From an uncultured Erysipelotrichaceae bacterium (GTDB lineage: Bacteria > Bacillota_I > Bacilli_A > RF39 > UBA660), in contig CACZSX010000008.1 in NCBI GenBank assembly GCA_902783915.1, positions 1 through 31,756 on the forward strand: a stretch of DNA of 31,756 nucleotides. Direction: 5' to 3'. Position numbers and translations under genes: made by a program. The notes below the pieces were generated by a model. It was not told where the DNA came from. It saw only the letters and a list, made by a program, of their open reading frames with translations, and searched no databases. This document shows positions 22,741 through 30,921 of this stretch, piece by piece; position 1 is the stretch's first letter, and each line of letters opens with the position of its first letter.

Positions 22741-23859
22741 TTATTCACCTTTTATAAGTTCAATTTCTTGTTTAGTCACAATTTTTGGGGCACACTTTTT
22801 TGCAATAAAATTATGCGCATTTTTAGACTTTTTTAAAAATTCTTCACTATTATAATACATATTTTTTATTGCAATAGCAAGTTCCCTATAATTGTTAGCC
22901 AAGTAACCGCAATCATTATTTACATATTCTGGTATAGCAGTATTATTTGATGTTACCGGTACTAACCCACTCATCATAGCTTCACACATTGAAACTCCTT
23001 GTGCATCCTGGCGTGTAGGAATTAACATTATTCCGTTTTTCTTATGCGCCTCACTAATTTCATTATGATTTAGAAACTTCCTGAAAATATTAACATTTTC
23101 AAAATTACGTAGAGGCTTTAAAGTTTTATCAAATAATCTTCCATCACCATATAAATTAAATTTTAATTTATCAAAAAATGGTTCGTGACTTAATTCTAAT
23201 ATTGCTTTAACCATTAAATCCGTTGCATATTTTTTTGACTGATAGCTTCTTATATTTAATATATTTAATCTATCATCTTTTAATTTCTTTTTATATACAA
23301 AGATCTCGTCATCCACCACATTCGGTATTATAGTATATTTCTTTATTTTGCCAACAGAATGGGAATCATGTTCCAATATATTTTTCATCCAAAGTGAAAC
23401 AAACACGAATGTAATGTCATAATTACTAACAATTAATTTGTGCATAAAATTAAGCTGAATTGTATCTAATAATATATATCCTAAGAATCTATGTGGTTTT
23501 TTAACATTAAAAGCAAAAAGCCTTCTGTACCATCCTAAAGCTTCTGCGCCATGAACCCAAATAACCATTTTTGCATTAGGATATATCTTTAACAATGGAT
23601 TCATAACTTTTTTATATGCAAAATGAACTAAATACTTATCAAAACTATTTTCACTCAAAAACTTTACATATGCTGCTTTTCCACCAGTATATACAGTCAC
23701 ACCTTCATATTCATATTTTCTTAAATCTCCTTTTGTAAAACTAAATACTATCACATCTAATGATTTATTTAAATATAGTTTTACTCTACTGTGAACAAAA
23801 CCATTATTATATTTATCGTTTTCACTAGGATATCCCGGTGAAATAACTAAATATCTCAT
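22741..23859 (-). CDS. GT4-family glycosyltransferase
   Basis: The 372 residues fit a GT-B fold. The N-terminal half has ISPGYPSENDKYNNGFVHSR and MVIWVHGAEALGWYRR; the C-terminal half has NVVDDEIF, LNILNIRSYQSKKY, and GVSMCEAMMSGLVPVTSNNTAIPEYV, the E-x7-E-like region that binds the sugar-nucleotide in GT4 enzymes. It acts at the cytoplasmic face of the membrane on the lipid-linked repeat unit. Its start overlaps the flippase stop (ATGA). Donor and acceptor cannot be deduced. Confidence 0.9.
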   Translation of the reverse strand: MRYLVISPGYPSENDKYNNGFVHSRVKLYLNKSLDVIVFSFTKGDLRKYEYEGVTVYTGGKAAYVKFLSENSFDKYLVHFAYKKVMNPLLKIYPNAKMVIWVHGAEALGWYRRLFAFNVKKPHRFLGYILLDTIQLNFMHKLIVSNYDITFVFVSLWMKNILEHDSHSVGKIKKYTIIPNVVDDEIFVYKKKLKDDRLNILNIRSYQSKKYATDLMVKAILELSHEPFFDKLKFNLYGDGRLFDKTLKPLRNFENVNIFRKFLNHNEISEAHKKNGIMLIPTRQDAQGVSMCEAMMSGLVPVTSNNTAIPEYVNNDCGYLANNYRELAIAIKNMYYNSEEFLKKSKNAHNFIAKKCAPKIVTKQEIELIKGE

Positions 23860-25298
23860 ATCTTACCTCCAACTTTTTTTAAAATTTTTTTACCATATTT
23901 CTCAAAAGTTTCATCTTTAAAAATATATAACATAAAAAAATATACTGCACCACCTATACATATTTGTATGCTTGTCAATATAATAGATGGTTTTAAAATA
24001 AAGTACATAGAAGAACATACTAAGCACATTAAAATAGATGCAATTATGTAATTTTTACTAATTTTAATTAATTCTCTTAACTTAATTATTTTTTTCATAT
24101 ATACAATTTGAATTAGTGCAACTAATAATTCTGCAGCGATTGTGCCTATTGTTGCTCCAAGTGCTTTATATTTAGGAATAAATATAAAGTTTAATATAAC
24201 ATTAATACCCGCTCCACAAAAATATGACACTGTCAAAACCTTTGTATTATTAATTGCTGTTAAATATTGAGCGCCAGATACATTTGATATAGAAATAAAT
24301 ATCGTAGTTATACCAAGCGCTATCAATATATATGCTGTGTCAATATATTCATTACCTAAAAACCAAGGTATTAAGCCATAAGAAATGGCAGCCAATCCTA
24401 TAGATAGCGGTATTGATAATGCAAGAGACACTTTAAAAGCACTTATTATGTATTTTTTCACGTTATCTGAATTATTTTTAATATATTCTTCTGATATCCT
24501 AGGAAGCATTACTGCACTTAATGAAGTCACAACCGCTAGAGGAACTTTTACAATTTTTTCAGCTTGATTATAAAAACCTACTTGTTTAATATCCATTGAT
24601 AAATCATTAATCATTATTTTATCAAACTGACAATATATCAATGTTGCAACTTGTGGCAAAAATAATTTTAAATTGGGAATCACGTGCTTTATTATTTCCA
24701 AATTCTTTAATTCTAATTTTGTTATTATTTTTTTTGTTGGTATATACAACGTAATTGCACTAAATATAGTAGTTAATGAATATATTAACATTAATATTTC
24801 TAAATCGGATTCCTTTCTTACAAATACAAAGATACAAATCATACCAACCAATTTTATTATGAAACTTCGTAATATGGTTATTCCCAATTCTTCTAATCCT
24901 TGAAATAACCACGCTACATCAAAAAATGCTCCTATAATTGTGAATATATAAATATAATAGTACAACGAATACGAACTAAAATGTGCATATATTAAGTACA
25001 CAAATATAGTAAATACAAAATATATAAGTCTAAGAATTAATAATTCTGAAAAAACTTTGTTTAATTTTTGTTGATCTCCTCTAACATAGGCAACTTCTCT
25101 TACTGAATAATTTGATAATCCCATTAAACCTATTGTTGTAAAAAGCGTAACAACTGAATTTACATAACTATTTATTCCAACATTTTCAGGTTTTAATATC
25201 CTAGCAATATATGGTGTAGTAAGTAATGGAATGAGAATAGCAAAAACTTGATATAAAGAATTATAAATATAATTTTTTGTTAAACTCTTTCTCTTCAT
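23856..25298 (-). CDS. Oligosaccharide flippase (Wzx-like)
   Basis: The 480 residues have about 14 hydrophobic helices and the N-terminal pattern of the polysaccharide-synthesis MATE-like flippases: SLYQVFAILIPLLTTPYIARIL followed by ENVGINSYVNSVVTLFTTIGLMGLSNYSVREVAYVRGD. This family moves undecaprenyl-linked repeat units across the membrane for Wzy-type polymerisation. It lies between the Alg13-like subunit gene (20-bp gap) and the GT4 gene (4-bp overlap). SD GGAGA precedes the ATG. Confidence 0.93.
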   Translation of the reverse strand: MKRKSLTKNYIYNSLYQVFAILIPLLTTPYIARILKPENVGINSYVNSVVTLFTTIGLMGLSNYSVREVAYVRGDQQKLNKVFSELLILRLIYFVFTIFVYLIYAHFSSYSLYYYIYIFTIIGAFFDVAWLFQGLEELGITILRSFIIKLVGMICIFVFVRKESDLEILMLIYSLTTIFSAITLYIPTKKIITKLELKNLEIIKHVIPNLKLFLPQVATLIYCQFDKIMINDLSMDIKQVGFYNQAEKIVKVPLAVVTSLSAVMLPRISEEYIKNNSDNVKKYIISAFKVSLALSIPLSIGLAAISYGLIPWFLGNEYIDTAYILIALGITTIFISISNVSGAQYLTAINNTKVLTVSYFCGAGINVILNFIFIPKYKALGATIGTIAAELLVALIQIVYMKKIIKLRELIKISKNYIIASILMCLVCSSMYFILKPSIILTSIQICIGGAVYFFMLYIFKDETFEKYGKKILKKVGGKI

Positions 25299-25317
25299 AT
25301 TCTATCTCCATTGTTTT

Positions 25318-25794
25318 CTAATTTCTCAAATATTTTTCTATTTCTTCACTAAGAACTTTTTTAAATTTATCACTATTAGTTTCATATTTTTTTACTTTCC
25401 AATTTTTTATTTCTTTCATTAAAACATCCAAGTCATTGCTTTCTGTTAATTCTAAAACATAACCACTTTCCCTAAACATTTCCGCAAGTTCCTCTTGGTG
25501 ATCATCTACATGTTCATGATACTTGGCCAATCTAGAACATACTATAACTTTCTTACCTTTTTTTAAAGGCATTAACACAGAACCCGTACCTGCGTGCGTT
25601 ATTACAACACTTGCATCATCTATATATTTATTCATTTTATCATAATCAATAAATTCAAATATTTCCATTTTTTTACTAGAGTATTTTGTATGACCTGCTT
25701 GAACAATTATTTTTTCTTTTATTTTAGATTTTTCAATATAATCTAAAAGCCTAGTAAATGGTTCTTTCTGCGTTCCTAAAGTAACTAAAATCAT
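25318..25794 (-). CDS. Alg13-like catalytic subunit of a two-part glycosyltransferase (EpsF/CpsG type)
   Basis: The 158 residues form a single GT28 C-terminal (Alg13-like) domain: MILVTLGTQKEPFTRLL at the start and the donor-binding segment ASVVITHAGTGSVLMPLKKGKKVIVCSR, then YHEHVDDHQEELAEMF. Such proteins are active only with an Alg14-like membrane partner. That partner is the C-terminal domain of the protein just upstream. Its start ATG overlaps the upstream stop by one base (TAATG) after the SD GGGGAGGGA; longer upstream starts in this frame lie within the upstream gene and are unlikely. In streptococcal capsule clusters the equivalent pair adds galactose; the sugar here is unknown. Confidence 0.92.
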   Translation of the reverse strand: MILVTLGTQKEPFTRLLDYIEKSKIKEKIIVQAGHTKYSSKKMEIFEFIDYDKMNKYIDDASVVITHAGTGSVLMPLKKGKKVIVCSRLAKYHEHVDDHQEELAEMFRESGYVLELTESNDLDVLMKEIKNWKVKKYETNSDKFKKVLSEEIEKYLRN

Positions 25795-27521
25795 TAATAA
25801 ATCCCTCCCCAATACTCTGCCTTTGGATAGAATTTTAACATTGATTCCCATTGTACAACAAAGGTTGTGGCAATAGGATATATGAGTCTACCAGTTAAAG
25901 TAGGACTAGTTCTTTTTGCAAAAGATTCTATATATATTATTTTCCTACCGAAAATCCAACCATAGTAACACATTGGTACGGCTGTGTGAGTACCGGTTGT
26001 AACTATCACTTTTGGATTATATTTTAAAATCAAATATAACGACTTGAAAATATTGCAAAATGCTATAAATATATAATTTAAAATATATTTCCTAGAACCA
26101 TATTTCAAATATCTAATATTGTATTCTGACGACATATTTTTAGTTACGTCTGTCTTTTCAGTAACTAGAACATAGTTATATTTATTAAAAACTTCTTTTA
26201 AAGTTAATAACTGAGTTAAATGCCCACCTACACTTGATATAAACATAACATTATTTTCATTATTTCTAATTTTTTTTATTTCCCTATTTAGCATTGCAAA
26301 TATTAAACAAAAATATGTAGACACTGATGCAGACAATAGCATATGACCTGATATATATGAAATCCCTAATGCTAAAAATAATGAAATTGATAAGTATATA
26401 AATGCTGGATTGCTAATTCCGTTTGAAAATAGTATAGTAATTCCAATCTTTACAATTATATATAATATTATAGACAAGACTATAATTAGTGAAATTATTC
26501 CAAACATATTATTAATATCTTTTAAGTCTTGTTCAACAATTAGTATCTTATTATCTTTAACATAACTTTTACCTACTAATTTGTTTAAAAACTTATTATC
26601 ACTTGTGACACTTTCTGATTTTTCTTTAATTTCTTCATTAAACTTGTCTCTTCCACTTAAAACAACTCTGCTGACCGCCTCTTTATCTATACTCTTATTA
26701 TCTGGCTTTTTTATTTCTATTTTTTCAAAATTAATTTTTGATTTTGTGTTATGAACAGCTGGAACACTATTCCAAAAGAAGAATGGTAATAAAAATAAAA
26801 CTAATATAACCAAATATTTTAAATTGTTTTTTTCTTTTTTTATATTAATTAGTTTATATATTATACAACAAAATAAAGTAATTATACTAGCTAATAATCC
26901 TGTCTTAGTGCCCAAGGCAAATAGAGCAAAATAGCAAAGTATAAAATTAAACCAATCTATTATCTTTTTATCATTTAAATATAATAAATTGTACACGCTG
27001 ATTGGGAATAAAATAGATAAAAATGCACCCAATTCATTTGCTGAACTAAACCAAAAACTTGTGCCAATTCTTGTTGAATCATAGCTTTCTATTCCTGTTT
27101 TAGTAATAAAAGACAATATAAATGAAACCCCCAAAATAATTAATGGAATCCTAAACTCGGATAATTTTATTTCACCATTCTCTAAAATCCATTTTACAAA
27201 ATATACTAACATTATCATTAGATATAGATATTTAAATAAATAGCCTGCATATAACATTTTATGCTCATTAAATACTGTACCATTATTATAAAGATTAATG
27301 ACAACTATAACAAATATTAAAGCAATATATATAATATTTTTATTTTTATTTTTATCTATAAATACCAAATAAATTAGAGCAAGTAACAATATAAACATTT
27401 TAGTTATTATTCCAGCAGTTATACTCATATTATTCTTCATCATAAAAGAAGTTATAATATCAATAATTGGTTGTACAAAAACTAAAAGTGGTATTAATAC
27501 ATTATAAATCTTGTTCTTCAT
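25794..27521 (-). CDS. Fusion: Wzy-like polymerase (N) with Alg14-like glycosyltransferase subunit (C)
   Basis: About 575 residues. The first about 410 are a polytopic protein with about 11 helices and one large loop (about 265-340, Lys/Glu/Asp-rich) near the end, as in O-antigen polymerase/ligase proteins; the motif TRIGTSFWFSSANELGAFLSI is typical. The last about 150 residues (from about 426, corresponding to 25794-26246) are an Alg14/EpsE/Cps14F-like domain: MFISSVGGHLTQLLTL, VLVTEKTDVTK, PKVIVTTGTHTAVPMCYYGW, IYIESFAKRTSPTLTGRLIY and FVVQWESMLKFYPKAEYWGG. The reading frame is continuous across the junction. The ATG at 27521 has SD AAAGGA; in-frame ATGs upstream are poorly placed. It overlaps the WecA-like gene by 20 bp and is coupled to the Alg13-like gene. 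Confidence 0.88.
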   Translation of the reverse strand: MKNKIYNVLIPLLVFVQPIIDIITSFMMKNNMSITAGIITKMFILLLALIYLVFIDKNKNKNIIYIALIFVIVVINLYNNGTVFNEHKMLYAGYLFKYLYLMIMLVYFVKWILENGEIKLSEFRIPLIILGVSFILSFITKTGIESYDSTRIGTSFWFSSANELGAFLSILFPISVYNLLYLNDKKIIDWFNFILCYFALFALGTKTGLLASIITLFCCIIYKLINIKKEKNNLKYLVILVLFLLPFFFWNSVPAVHNTKSKINFEKIEIKKPDNKSIDKEAVSRVVLSGRDKFNEEIKEKSESVTSDNKFLNKLVGKSYVKDNKILIVEQDLKDINNMFGIISLIIVLSIILYIIVKIGITILFSNGISNPAFIYLSISLFLALGISYISGHMLLSASVSTYFCLIFAMLNREIKKIRNNENNVMFISSVGGHLTQLLTLKEVFNKYNYVLVTEKTDVTKNMSSEYNIRYLKYGSRKYILNYIFIAFCNIFKSLYLILKYNPKVIVTTGTHTAVPMCYYGWIFGRKIIYIESFAKRTSPTLTGRLIYPIATTFVVQWESMLKFYPKAEYWGGIY

Positions 27522-28569
27522 ACTCCACATCCTTTTTTGACCCTTTAAAATCATATATAACGTTAGTATTTAATACAAATACTACTACAATAGTTAATAA
27601 AACCCCATAAATTATGTAACCTAAGTATCTATCTTTTAAAACATATACTATAGACGCTATAGCAAACAACAAATCGACCAATAAAATTATTAGTACGGTT
27701 TGTTTAACAGATAAATTCCTATTTAATATTTGATGATGTATGTGAAAACTATCTCCTTCTGTTATAGGTTCCCTCTTGATTAATCGTCTTATTATTGCAA
27801 AAAGTGTATCTAAAATTGGTATTGCAATTAATAATAGCGGAACAATTACTGATGTAAATGTGACATTTTTAAATCCCAAAAGAGCAATTATTGCTATTAT
27901 AAATCCCATAAAATTACTGCCTGAATCTCCTGCAAATATTTTCGCCGGATTAAAATTGTGTAGTAAAAACCCTAACGTTGAGCCAAACATAACAAAAGCA
28001 AGTACAAAATCCAAACCAGTTTTGCCTTGCATGGTTGCAATTATACCAATTGTAAGATAATATATGGAACTTATCCCTCCTGACAAACCATCTAATCCGT
28101 CTATCAAATTTATACAATTCACACAGCCAAGTATAAAGAATATAGTTAACGGATAAGAAAACATTCCAAAATTTATGTATATACCGAATGCGTCTATATC
28201 TCTTAATAATATATTCCCGTATATGGCTACTACTAATGCAGCTATAAGCTGTCCGCAAAATTTTGTAGAAGCTTTTAATTCCACTATATCATCAATTATA
28301 CCTACAAGTATTATTATAAAACTACCTATAAGTATTGAATTCATTTGAGCACTTGGCGTTCCAAAAAGCATGTAACCCAAAAGAAAACCGCCAAATATTC
28401 CCAAACCGCCCAATTTAGGTGTTGGTTTTTTGTGAATATGTCGTCCCCTTGGTATATCAACAGCACCAACTTGCATAGCTATTTTTTTTATAAACGGGAT
28501 AGCAATGGCCACAAATAAAAATGGTATTAAAATCATAATTAATATTTTAAGTGTCAAATTTTCAAACAT
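27502..28569 (-). CDS. TagO/WecA-family polyprenyl-phosphate glycosyl-1-phosphate transferase
   Basis: This enzyme class starts glycan synthesis by moving a GlcNAc-1-P-type unit from a UDP-sugar to undecaprenyl phosphate. The 355 residues have about 11 helices and the family motifs: RGRHIHKKPTPKLGGLGIF, DDIVELKASTKFCGQ, NCINLIDGLDGLSGG, FAGDSGSNFMGF and GDSFHIHHQILNRNLS (the HxHH motif specific to WecA/TagO rather than MraY). Length is normal. SD is weak. With ugd 22 bp upstream and the polymerase overlapping downstream, it is the probable initiator of this polysaccharide or of a wall teichoic-type polymer. Confidence 0.94.
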   Translation of the reverse strand: MFENLTLKILIMILIPFLFVAIAIPFIKKIAMQVGAVDIPRGRHIHKKPTPKLGGLGIFGGFLLGYMLFGTPSAQMNSILIGSFIIILVGIIDDIVELKASTKFCGQLIAALVVAIYGNILLRDIDAFGIYINFGMFSYPLTIFFILGCVNCINLIDGLDGLSGGISSIYYLTIGIIATMQGKTGLDFVLAFVMFGSTLGFLLHNFNPAKIFAGDSGSNFMGFIIAIIALLGFKNVTFTSVIVPLLLIAIPILDTLFAIIRRLIKREPITEGDSFHIHHQILNRNLSVKQTVLIILLVDLLFAIASIVYVLKDRYLGYIIYGVLLTIVVVFVLNTNVIYDFKGSKKDVEYEEQDL

Positions 28570-28591
28570 TCTTCATCACTCTTATTCCACT

Positions 28592-29764
28592 TTAATCTCT
28601 ACTATATAAATCTCTTGTATATACTTTATCTGTAACATCATTTATTGCTTCTTCAAGTCTATTTGCTAAAATTACATCTGATTTATTTTTAAATTCTTCT
28701 AAATCATTTACTACTTTACAATCATTAAATTCTGAATCTTTTAATGTTGGTTCATAAATAATTATTTCAACTTTATGTTTCTTTAAATTTTCAATTACTC
28801 CTTGAATAGCACTTGCTCTAAAGTTATCTGAATTTGTCTTCATAGTAAGTCTATAAACACCTACTACATTTGGTTTTCTTTTTAAAATCATATCTGCAAT
28901 ATGTGATTTTCTTGTATCATTTGCTTTTACTATTGCTTCTATTAAATTTTCTGGAATATCTTTATAATTTGCTAATAATTGTTTTGTATCTTTAGGCAAA
29001 CAATAACCACCATATCCAAAAGATGGGTTATTATAGTGTGATCCTATTCTTGGATCAAGTCCTACACCTTCAATTATATCTTTTGTATTTAATCCTTTAA
29101 TTTCAGCATATGTATCTAGTTCATTAAAGTAAGATACACGAAGTGCTAAATAAGTGTTTGAGAATAATTTAACAGCTTCTGCTTCTGTATTATCCATAAA
29201 TTTAACTGGAATATCGGCATCATCTTTTAAAGCGCCTTCTTTTAATAAGAATGCAAATTTCTCAGCTCTCTTACTCTTCTCACCAACTATAATTCTAGAA
29301 GGATATAAATTATCATATAAAGCTCTTCCTTCTCTTAAAAATTCAGGTGAGAATATTATATTATCTATTCCATATTTTGCTTTAATCTTTTCAGTATATC
29401 CTACTGGTATTGTAGATTTAATAATCATTGTAGTATCAATATTCATACTTATTACTTTTTCAATAATATCTTCCACTAAAGATGTATCAAAAAAGTTGGT
29501 CTCATCATTGTAATTTGTTGGAGTACTTATTATAATGTACTCTGCATCTTTAAATGCTTCTTTGTAATCTAAAGTTGCTGTTAAATCCAATTTTTTGTTT
29601 TTTAAAAAGTCCTCTATTTCGTCATCTTTTATTGGTGAAATATGATTATTAATCATTCCCACTTTTTCAGGTATTACGTCTAAGGCATATACTGTATTAT
29701 GTTGGCTTAATAATACTGCAAGTGATAACCCAACGTATCCTGTTCCTGCTACTGCTATTTTCAT
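28592..29764 (-). CDS. ugd: UDP-glucose 6-dehydrogenase
   Basis: Ugd oxidises UDP-glucose to UDP-glucuronate in two NAD+ steps. The 390 residues align from end to end in my reading with the short (about 388-residue) Ugd type: NAD-binding AVAGTGYVGLSLAVLLSQH, IKSTIPVGYTEK, FSPEFLREGRALYDNLYPSRI, and the catalytic Cys255 in NPSFGYGGYCLPKDTKQLL, ending VYTRDLYSRD. SD GGAGG is strong. It is the first gene of the polysaccharide cluster and implies a glucuronate-containing or derived polymer. A UDP-ManNAc dehydrogenase role is less likely because of this close match to Ugd-type sequence. Confidence 0.95.
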   Translation of the reverse strand: MKIAVAGTGYVGLSLAVLLSQHNTVYALDVIPEKVGMINNHISPIKDDEIEDFLKNKKLDLTATLDYKEAFKDAEYIIISTPTNYNDETNFFDTSLVEDIIEKVISMNIDTTMIIKSTIPVGYTEKIKAKYGIDNIIFSPEFLREGRALYDNLYPSRIIVGEKSKRAEKFAFLLKEGALKDDADIPVKFMDNTEAEAVKLFSNTYLALRVSYFNELDTYAEIKGLNTKDIIEGVGLDPRIGSHYNNPSFGYGGYCLPKDTKQLLANYKDIPENLIEAIVKANDTRKSHIADMILKRKPNVVGVYRLTMKTNSDNFRASAIQGVIENLKKHKVEIIIYEPTLKDSEFNDCKVVNDLEEFKNKSDVILANRLEEAINDVTDKVYTRDLYSRD

Positions 29765-29783
29765 AACTACCTCCGTCCATTAA

Positions 29784-29789
29784 ATTATA
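29784..29789 (-). promoter_or_regulatory. Possible -10 of the ugd polysaccharide operon
   Basis: TATAAT on the minus strand about 20 bp before the ugd start. No convincing -35 is seen; the expected -35 position falls inside the terminator hairpin of the previous gene. Read-through from upstream is the alternative. Confidence 0.35.
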
Positions 29790-29790
29790 A

Positions 29791-29821
29791 CAAAAAAAGG
29801 GTAGTAAATCTACTCTTTTTT
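29791..29821 (-). terminator. Terminator after the propeller-like gene
   Basis: A 12-bp stem with one mismatch (29793-29804 with 29810-29821, 5-nt loop) and a T-run on the minus strand. Confidence 0.75.
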
Positions 29822-29822
29822 A

Positions 29823-30905
29823 TTATTTTTCTTCCTTTAAATTTAAACCCTTTAAATTATTAATTTCTTTGCCATATGCTATACCTACTCCTCTTTCCAT
29901 TTTTCTAGACATAGCAGAGTAAAATACATAGTATATTCCATCTTCATACATTAAACTACTTCTATATATTCCCTTATTATCCCAAGAATTAATAGAAGGT
30001 CTTAATATAGTTATTCCTTCTCCGTAATTTATATTATCTTTAGATTTAAAATAATATAAATTCATTGACAATCTATCTTCCCAAGATGTATATGCTACTA
30101 CAATCATTTCATAACCTTTATCAGTATGAATTACATCTAAATGCCAATTTTTTAAAGTAGATAATTGATATTTTAAGTTAATGGTTCTCTCATTAGAATA
30201 CTTATATCCATCAACGCTTTCCATATATTTAACTTTTCTATCTGTATCTACTGACCACATTTTATATATTCCATCTTCATAGATAATAGCTGGCGATAAA
30301 TAATCTTTTCTACTTCTTCTTGCTGATATAATCTCTTCTTTTTTAGACCAATTTACACCATCTTTAGTTATTTTTCTATAAATAATTACTTTATCATTAG
30401 AATCATTTACATATCTATAATAGCATTCTAATGTATCAGTATCATAATTATATACTAGATGTGGATCTGAGTTATAATTAACTCCCATTCTATAATTACT
30501 TGGTCTACCCTCTAAAGGGTTTTCAAATCCGTCTGGTTCAGTCCAATGTATTAAATCATTACTAACTTTTATATGGGGATTTTCTTTACCATCATTGCCT
30601 CTTGGATATGGAGAAAATACCATCCAATATTTATAACCATTCCATTTTTCATTAAAATTTAATACTTTTGGATGAAATGCGTCATTATCACCATATGCAC
30701 TCTTAAGTTCTAATTTTTGCGCTGCATTGTGATAATTTTCTGCCATTTCCACCTGCTTATTAACCTTTCTTACAAATACTTTATTATCTAAAAATATATG
30801 TCCTCTTAAATAATTGAATATAATAAATGTAATTAATAATACTATTACAGTAATTAATATTCCAATTATTCTTTTACTTCTTTCATACTTCTTCTTATAC
30901 TTCAT
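29823..30905 (-). CDS. Membrane-anchored beta-propeller protein, glycoside-hydrolase-like
   Basis: The 360 residues have one N-terminal membrane helix (about 12-33) and an outside domain with repeated Tyr/Trp-rich blades: NGYKYWMVFSPYPRG, HIKVSNDLIHWTEP, SDPHLVYNYDTDTLECYYRY, IYRKITKDGVNWSKKEEI, IYKMWSVDTDRKVKYM and IYYVFYSAMSRK. These fit the five-bladed propeller fold of GH43/GH62/GH130-type enzymes. I cannot confirm a catalytic set of acids by eye. SD GAGGAG precedes the start, 16 bp after ligA, so co-transcription with ligA is probable. Position next to the polysaccharide cluster suggests trimming or binding of the cell-surface glycan (inference). Confidence 0.72.
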   Translation of the reverse strand: MKYKKKYERSKRIIGILITVIVLLITFIIFNYLRGHIFLDNKVFVRKVNKQVEMAENYHNAAQKLELKSAYGDNDAFHPKVLNFNEKWNGYKYWMVFSPYPRGNDGKENPHIKVSNDLIHWTEPDGFENPLEGRPSNYRMGVNYNSDPHLVYNYDTDTLECYYRYVNDSNDKVIIYRKITKDGVNWSKKEEIISARRSRKDYLSPAIIYEDGIYKMWSVDTDRKVKYMESVDGYKYSNERTINLKYQLSTLKNWHLDVIHTDKGYEMIVVAYTSWEDRLSMNLYYFKSKDNINYGEGITILRPSINSWDNKGIYRSSLMYEDGIYYVFYSAMSRKMERGVGIAYGKEINNLKGLNLKEEK

Positions 30906-30921
30906 TGTTACTCCTCAAATA

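Noticed and set aside
25795..25851. 19-residue N-terminal extension of the Alg13-like protein
   Set aside because: The family starts at MILVTLGTQ, which here has a strong SD and a TAATG junction with the upstream gene. The extension is a shifted frame of the Alg14-like domain.
27950..28258. 102-codon minus-strand frame inside the WecA-like gene
   Set aside because: It is a shifted frame of a conserved membrane protein, rich in Cys/Tyr/Arg, without SD.
21633..28569. Horizontal transfer of the polysaccharide genes from composition
   Set aside because: Some stretches look slightly richer in G+C by eye, but I cannot compute this reliably and no mobile-element remains, tRNA or direct repeats flank the cluster.
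28592..29764. Possible UDP-ManNAc dehydrogenase (WecC) because wecB is in the cluster
   Set aside because: Length and motifs match the short Ugd type closely along the whole protein, so UDP-glucose dehydrogenase is the better reading.
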